Assembly: GCA_018064425.1 (NCBI GenBank)
Contig: JAGHVF010000059.1
Coordinates: 1-34,029, forward strand
Reading direction: 5' to 3'
DNA: 34,029 nt
DNA from: Candidatus Colinaster equi
Lineage (GTDB): Bacteria; Bacillota; Clostridia; Lachnospirales; Lachnospiraceae
The notes under the pieces were generated by a model, which did no database searches, was not told the origin of the DNA, and was given only the letters and a program-made list of their open reading frames with translations. The position numbers and the translations under genes were made by a program. Positions 1 through 12,000 of the stretch are shown here, one piece after another (position 1 is the stretch's first letter; each line of letters starts with the position of its first letter).

Positions 1-47
1 AAAAATCACTTCTTATGATAAAAGGTAGCATGGTCAAATATAAAAGT

Positions 48-102
48 CAGTACCAACGGAGTCGCAAAATAGTCGCAAATGAGTGTCAATCAAGTGTCAA
101 AA
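48..102. repeat. Five tandem 11-bp repeats, invariant AGTnnCAA
   Basis: Five consecutive 11-bp units start at 48, 59, 70, 81 and 92. Each fits N-AGT-NN-CAA-NN on the plus strand (TTGnnACT on the minus strand) with no phase slip. The array lies just beyond the MATE stop codon, so for minus-strand transcription it is upstream of whatever gene lies left of the window. An 11-bp period puts every unit on the same helix face. That is how OmpR/PhoB/PhoP-type and SARP-type activators bind, so this may be an operator array for the next gene. The repeats are seen directly; the regulatory role is inference. Confidence 0.6.
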
Positions 103-109
103 GAATCGT

Positions 110-1816
110 CTAAAGAGAAAGCACAATGTTAGTCTTGTTCAGACCTATGACTCTGCTATAGTCGACTTTATGGGCAATTTTAGTCAGCATATAGATACTG
201 TCAATGCTTTGGGGAGATTCATCCATATGCTCTAGGAGATTATACTCCATGCCGTCATCCGAAAAAGATATAAGGATTTCATCATCGATTTTTCGTACCA
301 CAATATCAACATGCAGCTTTTTTCCGGTGTTTCTTGCGAATGCATCTACCGTCATCTCTTCTATAACCACACCTACCTTATTGGCTGTACTTCCATCGCT
401 AAGTTCACTTTTTAGAAGCTGTACCACAGCCTCTACGGTTCTCGAAATGTCTTCCTTTTTTACAGACATTTCTACCAAAAACTCATGTCCCTTCACACCT
501 AAAAGTCGCTCAGTATTGAAGCCGGCCATGCCAAATATCAGCAGTACAGGAATTATGCCTGAGATAGGAAAAGCCATCCATACTCCTACCAGTCCGAAAA
601 GCCTTTCTGTAATATAAATTACCGGAACCATAGCAACTATTCCCTGCATGGTTGCAATAATAACAGACAAGCGCTTATTTTGTGTTGCGATATAATATCT
701 TACCATCAGCATAACAAACGCCTCCATCGGAAGAGCCAACGCAAATATTCTTACAGCTGTTATGCAGATGCTCATTTCGGCACCTTCACGAATTCCCATC
801 AGATAAGGCAATACCTGCGGGAATATCAGTAAAAGTATCACCAGCATACACACACTTCCCAATAATATTTTTAGTGAGTGTTTAAAAAGAGCTCTGACAC
901 CGTGAGCATCGCCCTCACCATAATACACTGATACCATAGGCATCATCGTCTGCGAAACCCCACCTATAAACAGTGATTGAAGCGCCCACGCAATCATAAG
1001 TATCGACATTGCAGCCATACCGCTCTTACCGCCGTCTTCTCCTACCATCCTGTTAACAATAAGAAGCTTGATGGCAATAAGTCCCATATTAATAGCTGAT
1101 GATATTCCCGTCGAAACTATTTGTCCGAAATCGTCCACTCTGCCGCCTTTTACGAATCTGCAGGTACGCTTATTTGAAAATACATATGACAAAGCTATCA
1201 AAAAACCTATGGCATATCCTATCAGCGTCGCTGTTGCGGCGCCTCTTATTCCCCATTTGAGTACTCCTACAAATAGCAAATCCAAAATTGCATTACATAC
1301 GTGCGGGGCAAACAGAACCGCGCCTGCCAACACCGTTCTTCCTTCAATACGCATTGCTGAGGCCAATGGTTCTGATATGAGCATGAACAAAACACTAAAT
1401 AACATCGTGTTAAAATAGTCACCTGCTATCGGAATCAGCGTTTCATTATTGGCAAACACCGCACATATCTTATCTGCAAACAAAAATTGAACTATCGTGA
1501 GAATAACTGCTGTCGCTACTGCTCCAATCATTCCCGATGTGAACATTCTGTCCGCCTCTTCCTTAAGCCTCTTTCCCAGCAACATGGATATGCATCCTGC
1601 AAATCCCGCAGAAAGCACCTCTGAACAGAATCCATAAACCTGCATGGCCGGACGACAGACATTCACTGCTGCCAGGGCCTCGCTGCCTATCAGATTTCCG
1701 ACAATGAACCCATCTATCATGGCGGCCAAATTTGCGGATATTCCTATCAGCATCGCAGAAGCGAAAAACTGTGCATATTTTGATTTAATCAACTCCGTGT
1801 TACGCGATAATTTCAT
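110..1816 (-). CDS. MATE-family efflux transporter with C-terminal HATPase-like domain
   Basis: This 568-residue protein has about twelve hydrophobic segments over residues 1-440, typical of MATE antiporters, which export drugs or metabolites using a Na+ or H+ gradient. MATE proteins usually end near 450 residues. Here about 120 more cytoplasmic residues resemble an anti-sigma/SpoIIAB-like HATPase domain: an N-box-like EEMTVDAFARN, a G1-like SFSDDG, and a final VIGLNKTNIV strand. In related fusions the N-box usually reads EEM-x-x-N; here the Mg-binding Asn position is Asp, so ATP binding may be altered. The ATG has an AAGGG-type ribosome binding site. It starts 11 bp after the NRPS stop, so the two are almost surely co-transcribed and this is a candidate exporter of the NRPS product. 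The MATE call is firm; the cargo is inference. Confidence 0.9.
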   Translation of the reverse strand: MKLSRNTELIKSKYAQFFASAMLIGISANLAAMIDGFIVGNLIGSEALAAVNVCRPAMQVYGFCSEVLSAGFAGCISMLLGKRLKEEADRMFTSGMIGAVATAVILTIVQFLFADKICAVFANNETLIPIAGDYFNTMLFSVLFMLISEPLASAMRIEGRTVLAGAVLFAPHVCNAILDLLFVGVLKWGIRGAATATLIGYAIGFLIALSYVFSNKRTCRFVKGGRVDDFGQIVSTGISSAINMGLIAIKLLIVNRMVGEDGGKSGMAAMSILMIAWALQSLFIGGVSQTMMPMVSVYYGEGDAHGVRALFKHSLKILLGSVCMLVILLLIFPQVLPYLMGIREGAEMSICITAVRIFALALPMEAFVMLMVRYYIATQNKRLSVIIATMQGIVAMVPVIYITERLFGLVGVWMAFPISGIIPVLLIFGMAGFNTERLLGVKGHEFLVEMSVKKEDISRTVEAVVQLLKSELSDGSTANKVGVVIEEMTVDAFARNTGKKLHVDIVVRKIDDEILISFSDDGMEYNLLEHMDESPQSIDSIYMLTKIAHKVDYSRVIGLNKTNIVLSL

Positions 1817-1827
1817 CTTTCACACCC

Positions 1828-3039
1828 TTATCTTATTTTGTATTCAAAAAATCCCAAGCCATCAAGTGCATCAATAAATCTTTCAATATAACTCACATCC
1901 GTGATATTCCAGAAGAAATCCATCCTGTTCAATATGCTGTTGGTGTAATCCACGCCTATTTCAACATAGCGAACATTATCGTTCGGTTCTGATTTCATAT
2001 AGGCTATCATACTTGAAATGATTGATGCTTTTGAGGGATCCTGTGCAGCTATAACCATTCGTTTCTCAAATTCCGGCATTTCGACAAGGTCTATATTCTT
2101 TCCACGATGTTTCATGCATTCTATAATATCTCCCAACGTAACAGTATGGTTGTTGGCAGCATTGAATACACAGCACTCCTTCGGAGTTCTGGCCAATCTC
2201 AGATACGCATCCGCACTGACATCTATTGCTCCCATCCGAACCAAATCATTACACAGGTCATACGGAAAACATCCTATCAGATTATATGCACGTAAACGTC
2301 CCATGAAATTATTGGTCAGATAATTTATCTGGAATTCCCCGTCTTCTTTTCTTGGTGCAAGCGTTCCCACTCTTATTATTTTAGCATCAATTCTGCCATC
2401 GGCTATGGCTGTAAGCAATTCACGTTCTGCGAGAAATTTCGAATGTGTATATTTATTGTCCAGCGTCTGGCCAATATACAGAGATTGCTCAGTAAGTGAA
2501 GGAATCTCTCTGCCCTTCTCCACTTTGATCTCACCTGCCACACTCGTGGTTGAAAAATGAACAAGACGAATATTCTTCTTCTGACAAAAACTTATGCAGT
2601 TTTTCAATCCACCTATATTGACATCTTCTATGTCTGTTCCGCTCGAAAAATGCTTAACATTTGCAGCGCAGTTAAACACCGTGTTAATATCGTACTTTTC
2701 AAATGCTTCGAAGGAATCATATTGGGTAACGTCTCCGTTTAGTACTATCACACGTTCTTCAACTTCCTTATCGACCGTCCCTCCAAAGTAATAGAAAATC
2801 ATATTCTTAAGTCGATCCTTAGGAGACCCGGACCTTCCCTGCCTTAGCATGCAATACGCTGTTCCGGTTTCATTCTTAAGATAATTGACCAATACATGAA
2901 TTCCCATATATCCGTTAGCACCGGTCAACAGTATATTCCCAAGCTCTCGCTGCTCTCCTTTGCAAAAACTGTCCAGATTATTGTTTTGAAGTAATTTATT
3001 GATTTTTGAATAATCAAAATTCTCTATCTCTTCATCAGA
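1828..3039 (-). other. NRPS terminal thioester reductase (R) domain
   Basis: Residues 3590-3992, an extended short-chain dehydrogenase of the thioester-reductase family. GANGYMG near residue 3628 is the NAD(P)H-binding glycine motif, and NAAxxVKHF and a YTHSK (YxxxK) catalytic pair near 3788 follow. In known NRPSs such domains release the peptidyl thioester as an aldehyde (two electrons) or alcohol (four electrons). Which one applies cannot be read from sequence. Peptide aldehydes can inhibit proteases or cyclise to imines and pyrazinones; that is established for other Clostridia NRPSs but only inference here. Confidence 0.88.
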
Positions 3040-6000
3040 ATATGTCTGTTCTTCTAAATTGCCGGTTGCAAGTCTGGCAAGCTCACGCGCTGTTGCGTGC
3101 TTAAACACGTCCGAATATGATACAGAATATCCTTGCGTTTGTGCGGCAACAACCACCGAAGTTACGGTCAGTGAAGAACCGCCTATTTCAAAGAAATTGT
3201 CATTGGCGCCTACCTGATCGATTTTGAGTATTTTCTTAAACGTATCGCAGAAGAAACGTTCTGCCTCTCCCGAAGCCTCCACATAGTCACTTGATCCCAG
3301 AAGAACAGGCTTGGGCAAAGCCCTTCTGTCTATTTTGCCATTAGGCGTCATAGGCATATTTTCAAGCTGGCAATACGCGGTAGGTACCATATACTGTGTC
3401 AGTTGCTTTCTGGCAGAATCTCTCAATTCCTTCATATCCACCTGCTTTGTGGCCGTAAAGTACGCGCACAGATGGTCCTGACCGTTTATCCTGTCTATCA
3501 GCACAAGGGACTGTTTAATATACTCTTCCCTATTCAGAACATTTTCGACTTCGCTAAGTTCTATTCGAAGTCCGCGCAGCTTAACCTGGTTATCTTTTCT
3601 TCCGATAATTATGACATTACCGTCATTATCCCACTTCGCATAATCTCCGGTTTTGTACACACGCTGACCGTTATACATTATGAAGCGCTCATTTGTCTGC
3701 TCTTCAAGGTTCTTGTATCCTCTGGCTACTCCCCATCCTCCTATCAGCAACTCTCCGATTATTCCCACCGGAACCGGATTTTGATCATTATCAACTATAT
3801 ATTCTTTATAGTTAAGCAAAGGTTTTCCGACAGAAACATAATCTGCCAATGTTAAATCTGCCATATTCGAGGATATGGTAACCTCCGTAGGACCATAAGT
3901 ATTAATCAGCTTTGCGGTTGTAATTGACTGCAGCTTTTTAAGCAGGTTCAAAGGATACATCTCACCGCCACAGACTATCATCTTAAGGTCAGCCAAAGCA
4001 TTTAAAAACGGTTTGTATTCCATGTACTGCTGCAATCTCGACGGTGTAGCGTTAAACATATCCACTTTATGCGTTCTGATCAGTTCTGTTAAAGCGACAG
4101 GGTCATTCATGCTGTCCTCATCGGCAAAAACTATTGTTCTGCCATTGCATAGCATTCCCAAAGAGTCTTTCATTGCCAGATCAAACGATACGGTAGTAAT
4201 ACTCAGAACCTTGTGCACCATGCACTTATCGGCCATATCATAAAGGATATTACGTTCATCTGTTGTGAAATAATTACATACACCTGCATGGCGTAGCATT
4301 ACTCCCTTGGGCTTTCCCGTAGAACCTGATGTATAGATCATATATGCCAAGTCATCTGAATCAACATCACTAATCGGGAGTCTGTCATCCGCTCCATTAA
4401 CGATCTCATCTATACAGATGGCAGCATTTTGGGGATAGTATGGCAATTTATCTTCTGTGGTAATAATATATTTAGCTTCTGAATCTTCAATAATCTGTCT
4501 GATTCGCTCCTCGGGATATTTGGGATCGCACGGAATAAAGGAAGCTCCTGCTTTTAATACTCCAAGCAACGCCGTAAAGTAACAGCACCTCCTCGGAAGA
4601 AGCAAAAGAACAGAATCCCTAGGCTTTACTCCCCTTGCAATAAGGTTATTGGCCAGAATATTGGACCTGACATTCAGTTCGTCGTACGACAAAACGGCAT
4701 CGCTTCCTATTATTGCAGGTTTCTTTGGATTCTCCTTGACCGCTTTAACAAACATTTCATGAACCAGACTAATCGGTATATCATGCCCTTCAGGCTCCCC
4801 AAAGTTCTTTACCTTCCTTGCCTCATTATCATCAAGAAGTGTCATTTTGGCAGCCTTTGCGTCAGTACCTTCCATCATTCGCATCGTACAAAGATATAAT
4901 GCATCCGCCAGCCGATTCATGTATTCTTCCGAGTACAACGCATCATTATACTCGATATTGATACAATCCTCGTCCCCCTCCTGAGTTATTACAATCTTTA
5001 TATTGAATTTCGGAGCATTAGTATCAACATCCACATTAACAATCGGTTGGTTATCAAACGTCAATTCACCGACTACCCCTAACTGACATTCATACATGAT
5101 ATTCGTCTTATACCCATACCGTGATGCCAAAGTTGTAAACGGATAATTCTCATGCTCGATTACTTCATTGAGTGTTGACGCTGCTTTCTTTATCAAATCA
5201 GCCACACTGCCTGTCATATCCGTCCGTCGCATTACTACCGGTAATGTATGTACAAACATGCCCATTGTATTTCGAATTTTGCTGTTTGATCTTCCGTTCG
5301 AAATAGTACTTATATATACATCCGAACTGCCTGCAAATCTTGCAATGGTATAGAAACTCGATGCAAGGAAAAGCGCCGAAGGTGTAACCTTGCATTCATT
5401 ACAGCATTCATTCACAATCGAAGACTTCACATATCTTTTCGCGCATGACGAATGACCCGAATCCAAAGAATCATGCTTATCAGGATGTATTTCTGTTACA
5501 TTCTCAAAATTTTCAAGCTTCGAGGTAAAATACTTCTCATCCTCCGCATACATTTTGGATTTTTCATAATCCTTTTCATACAAGGTATAATCAAAGTATG
5601 TATAGTCTTCTTTTTGGGTATCACCATTCTCATAAGCTTCCTTTAGGGAAGTCATGAACAGATTCAGTGAATATCCATCGAAAACAATATGATGGAAATC
5701 CATCATCAGATAGCTACTTGTTTTCGATTCTGCCACCAAAAGGCGATACAACGGTCCCGAGTGAAGATTAAAAGGCTTTACAAAATTTCTGAAGTTTTCT
5801 TCTACTGCCTCATCTTCAATTTGCACATAATCAATTGATGCCTCATAGCTGTCATTTCTTACCTGGACCAGACCCTCGGGAGTGGTCTTAATGAAAGTAT
5901 TGAGATAAGTATGAGCAGCAATCGCCTTTTTCAGAGCATCCATCAGCCTCTTCGTATCGATTTTGGGCAACTTAAAGCAAAACGGTACATTATAAAGAAT

Positions 6001-9000
6001 ATCCGTCGGTCTTTGCATACTCTCATAATATATCCCCAGCTGATTCGCTGTAAGAGGATACTCATTCAAAACAGGGGTGGCCCCTTCTTCAGTCTTTTGA
6101 GGCGCTGAAATATTTCCTTTAATCAGTTCGTTAAAAATATAATTTTCAATATCAAGAACACTACAGCCCTTCAGAATTTCTATGACAGGAATGTCAACTT
6201 TTAGTTCCCTGCTCAATCCCGTCACAAAAGAAATGGCTGCTATTGATGTCAAGCCCTGTTCAATCAGTCCACTTGCCAAATCCCTCACTTCGATTCCTGT
6301 CGTGTCCTTAAGCACTGACAATATCTTTTCTTCACATGTCGTAAGCTTTGCAGATCCGACTGTTTGTACATCCTCGTTGATCTTGGGCATCGGAAGTGCC
6401 TTCCTGTTAACCTTCTGATTCTGATTCAGCGGTATCCTGTCTATCTGCATGATAACCGACGGAACCATATACGAAGGCTTTTCACTTTTAATAAATGCAT
6501 TAAGTTTATTTATATCTACTTTTTCATCCGAAACCACATAAGCAACCAGTTCCTTACCACCGGTTGGTGTGGCATACGTAGATACCGTGGCATCCTTGAT
6601 TTGAGGGAATCTTCTGATTATCTGCTCAACTTCAGGCAATTCGATTCTGAATCCGCGAATTTTAACCTGTCCGTCATTACGTCCGATAAAATCAACACAC
6701 CCATCGGGCAGAATTCTGACAATATCCCCCGTTCTATACACACGTTCATATCCCGCTATTTTTTCAAAAGGATTGCTGATATAGCTTTGAGCTGTTTTGG
6801 AAGGATTATTAAGATAACCCCGCGATACCTGAGGTCCCGCCACAAGTAATTCGCCCGGCATTCCTATCGGAAGACGACGCATATTTGAGTCAACAACATA
6901 CAGATGTATGTTGTTAAGCGGTCTGCCTATCGGATTTCTTCTATACAATTTATCCACCTCAAACGTTGTGGTAAAAATCGTACATTCTGTAGGCCCGTAT
7001 CCGTTATACAGTTTGAACCTCGAATTGGGTTCCATGGGAACCAGCGCTTCTCCGCCTACCGAAAGACACTTAAGGTACTCACTGTCACACAGCTGGGCAA
7101 ACTGACGCCCCACCTGTGTAGTCATAAACATATGAGTTATCTGCTTTTGCTTAACGTACTCATTAATTCCCGGCAGATTCAAACGCATATCTTCAGCTAC
7201 TATCACTACTTCGGCACCCGTTACCATAGCAGGATACATGTCCATCATATTTGCATCAAATCCGTAACTTGCATATGCCAAAACCCTGGAATTTTCATTC
7301 AGCTCATAATACTCACGATACCAATGACAAAATGCTGCAATATTGGAATGTTCCAGCATACAACCCTTGGGAACACCGGTAGAGCCGGAGGTATACAGGA
7401 CAACAAACAAATCCCCCGGCCTGATTGATGCTCTCACAAACTCCTTCTTTTCAAGGCCCGGAATATCCCTTAGCAGTAATACATCTCCCTCCCAGTCCGG
7501 CAGACACGACATAAGTTTTTCATCGGCGATGAGGAACTTCGCCTTGGTATCTTTGACCATATATTTCAATCGATCAACAGGATATGATGAATCCAGGGGC
7601 TGATATGCGGCACCTGTTTTCAAAACTCCCAAAGATGCTATCAGCATATACTCACATCTTGGTATCAGAATAGGTACAATTGATGATTCTTTTACACCAT
7701 GTTCTTCAAGATATGCTCCAATCCTGTCAGATAGTTCATCAACCTCCCTATAGGTATATGCACGATTCTGATATTCTACCGCAATTCTGTCGGGATTTTT
7801 GCGCACCTGTTCTTCAAATAAATCAATTACATTTTTCGTATAATCGTAATCAAGGGGTACACCATTAAGCGAAGAGAGTTCTGCTGATTCACCTGGCGAA
7901 ATGAATTCAATCTGCCTTAGCTTCTCCTTATTTAGGAATTCATTCATCACCCGCCCCATGCAATTGGCCAATTTAGTAATGAACGGCTCATCATACAGGT
8001 CAGTCCTGTATTGCACATTTATTGCATATTCATCGTTCTCTTCGAAAACCTGACACAGAATATCACTCTTGGCTGTCTGCGGTTCAAATTCAATAATCTC
8101 ACACTTTTGCCCGCACAACGTGTCAAAGTCAAATCTGTCACCCTGGTATACAAACAACACATCCGACCTTACTCCAAACGCATTGGAAATATCCGCAAAG
8201 GAATAAATGTCATTTGACATTGTCTCTAGCAACTGATCTTTAACTTCCTGAACATATACGCCTATATCCTTGTCCTCGTCAATTCTGGTCAGAACAGGCA
8301 AAGTCTTAACGTACATTGAAATGCTATCGACCTTTCTGGCATCATTTCGTCCATTGTATACTGTCGTATATACCACTTCTGATTTGTTGTCATATTTAGC
8401 GAGTACATATCCGAAAACCGCATTGAAGAAAGCATTCTTTGACACATTTTTCTGATTACAGTATTCCTCAACCGCATCAGATGACACTGCTGTCATATGT
8501 GTGATATTACCTACACCTTCTTCCAAAAGCTCGGGAGAAGGAATCGGTGCACAGTCACTATCGCATTCGCCCAGCAGTTTTTCGAAATAATGTTTGGCCT
8601 CTTTATAAGTCTCTTTGGACAATGCATATTCTTCATCCAGAGCTGCTTCGTAACCGGTGTATTGTTCAGTCTTAATATTTTCACCACTATATGCTCTGTT
8701 CAAATCCTTAAAAAATATGGTTTCGCAGGTACCATCAAAAATAGCATGATGAAAATCGGCAAACAGGTAATTTGCGTCTTCTGTCTGATACAAAGCCACT
8801 CTGTACAGACTGTCATTCATTAAATCAAACGGCCTAACCAAGTCCTCTTTTCGCGGCAGAGTTCCTTTCACATATTCAACAAACGGAGCCTCTTCATCAT
8901 TACGTCTGACACGAATATTTCCGTTCTCGTCAGTAAAGAGTCTTGCCTTCAGATACGGATGTGCATTAATACATGCCTTAAGTGCATCCTGCAGTCTATC

Positions 9001-12000
9001 CAAATCTACCTCGTTTCCGAGTTTAATCAACCCCGGAATATTGTAAATGGTGGTACCCGGATTAGCCATGCACTCTATAACCACTCCGATTTGCGTTTTT
9101 GTAATCGGATAATCATTCAGTATCGCATACTCTCTTTGAATCGAAACTGTATCTAAGAAACTATCTATCTTACGTACCGTACTGTTCTGCCTAATATCGG
9201 ATATAGTTACATTTACGCCGAATTCATCATATAACAAGGCTGTGAATCTAATCGTACCCAAAGACACCAGACCTGAATCAAACAAATCCGAATCGATACC
9301 AAAATTGGCATGACCGATAATGCTCTTAACCATATCGTATATTTTCTGTTGCCTTGAAGTTTGTGGCAGCACAAGATTTTCAACCGTATATGAAACTTCC
9401 GGTAACTGTTTTATGTCTATTTTGCCATTTGATGTAAGAGGCATAATATCAAGCTGCATCAATGCTGACGGAATCATATATCCTGGCAGTTTACTTTTCA
9501 TCTCGGTCTTAATATCGCTTGGAGATATCTTTTGTGCGGCAACATAGAAACCGGCCAGATAATCTTCTGTACCCGAATTTCTGACAACTACCTTAACAGT
9601 CTGCACCGAAGGAATATTCAGCATAACCTTCTCTATTTCATCCAATTCCACACGAAGGCCTCTGAGTTTGACCTGATTATCAATTCGTCCTCTTATCTCA
9701 ACTTCGTTGTTTTCATTAATCCTGCACAAATCTCCGGTTCTATATGCTCTTCTTTTGTTGATTTCAAAGAAGGATGCCATAGTCTTTTCAGGAAGATTTA
9801 CATAGCCTCTTCCGACTCCGTCTCCTACAATCACAAGTTCGCCGTACGTTCCCTTTGGCATCATTCTTCCGAACTTATCCATGATACATACCTGTACATT
9901 GGCAGCCGGACGACCTATGGTAATGTATTCATTTGAATTAATAATTGTTGATATGCAACTGATAGTTGCTTCCGTAGGCCCGTATCCGTTGATTATCTTT
10001 ATATCCCTATTTAAACTGTTGAGCTTATCGAAAAGAACCGCAGGAAATGCTTCCGCACCGAAATCAATCACCTTAATATATCTGACAGCTTCCTGCATCT
10101 TTTCAAAATCCAGAATACTGGTCATGAAAGACGGGGTTGCTGCCATCACATCAATTTTTTCATGTATTATCAGTTCTGCCAGCAAAATAGGATTTCGTAT
10201 CTCATTGTCCGTCGCCATACATAGCGTCATACCGTTGCACAGTGCCGTATATATCTCCATTAATGACATATCAAATGACAAAGAAGCTATAGCAAGCATC
10301 TTTGTACGTTGATGTACCATATCATAGACCTCTTTGTTCTTTGGATTTGCATTAACGAAATTACATAAATTGCGATGTTCAATCATTACACCCTTGGGGT
10401 TTCCCGTAGAACCTGATGTATATATACAATACGCCAGTTGCTCAGGCTTAACCGCAATTGAAGGATTTTCTATACCATTTTCCGACAATAATTCTTCAAT
10501 CAGCACGATCTTACATGAATTATGGTTTTTACCAATCAGTTCTTTTGAATCAGCTATTGATTTGTTGGTAATCACTATCGGTGACTGTGCATCCTTAAGG
10601 CAATACTCTATTCTGTCATCCGGATACTCAGGCAGCATCATAAGGAAAGCAGCAGATGCTTTCCACACGGCCAGCTGGGCTATGATTGCTTCTTGGGTCC
10701 TCGGGAGTACTATACCAATAATGTCTTCGGCCTTAATACCCATTTGAATCAAAGCACATGCCACAGAGTTGGCCTTCTCGTTGAATTCCTTATAAGTCAA
10801 TGATGCTCCCTCTGCCGTAATCGCCACACGATCCGGATATTGGTCAGCATACTTTTCGATAATGGTATGAACCGCACAATATTCGATAGGGTAATCCGTA
10901 TCGTTAATATCAAGCCTGAATACCGATGCCCGGTCATCAACCGGTTTAATTTCTGACAAAAGACTGACCGTCATCATATCTGATACTATGTTATAGAATG
11001 CTGAGGCCAGATTATCCATTAGCTCATCCGGATAAAGATTCCTGTAATATCTAATCAATAATTTGTATTCATTGCGCTCTTTAAAGAGCATAACATCAAT
11101 ATCCGACGAGATATCCTTCGTCGGAATTTCCTCTGCTATACTCAGCATCTCATTCTGATATACGAATGTTACATTTGAGTTCACACCATATTTTGAAACC
11201 AGCTCTCCAAATGATATACAGTCATGGCTTAGCGTCTCAAAAAAATCGTTTTGAACAAATTCAAGAAAATCCCGTATGCTCTGTGTATCATCAATTTCAT
11301 AATGCATCGGAAGCGTACGGACAAACATTCCTATCGAATCCTTAAGTCCGACATCATGTCTTCCGTTATTGACCGTCGCAAAATTAGAAATCTCCCCACC
11401 GGAAAATTTGCATAATGCATAAGCAAATGCACCCATAAACAGCGTATTTTCCGTAATCTTATTTGTTTTAATAAACTGCTGCACTTTCTCATCGTCAATC
11501 AAACCTGTACTCTTCCTGACGATGTTGCCCACAACATGCTCACTATCACTTAAAACTGACTTTTTCGGAATGCTTACATTAACATCACACCCTGCTAACT
11601 TCTTTTCAAAGAATTTTGCAGCGCGGGCGTACTGTTCACTTTGTTTTATATTCTTTTCATATTCGGAAATATCAAATATGGATATACTCTCATCATTGAT
11701 TGCCAAGCCGTTATAAACCGCTTCGATTTGAGAAACGAAAATGGCCAGAGATGTACCGTCAAAAATAAGATGATGCACATCAAAAACAAACACCGAACCT
11801 TTAGGGGAAGTACAGATTTCAAACCTGTACAACGGTCCGTTTTCAATATCGAACGGCCGAACATAATCGGCTATCATTTCGTCCAAATCATCAACTTCAC
11901 AGCAGTCAACGACTATATCTTTATCCGCATATACCATAGATGGTATGTCGTCTACTATTTTCATCGTAAGATTGAATGCCGGATGTCGTTTAGCAACTTC

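Noticed and set aside
5198..5395. Short minus-strand ORFs within the NRPS and other large genes
   Set aside because: They are alternative-frame readings of well-supported coding sequence, without ribosome sites or conserved motifs.
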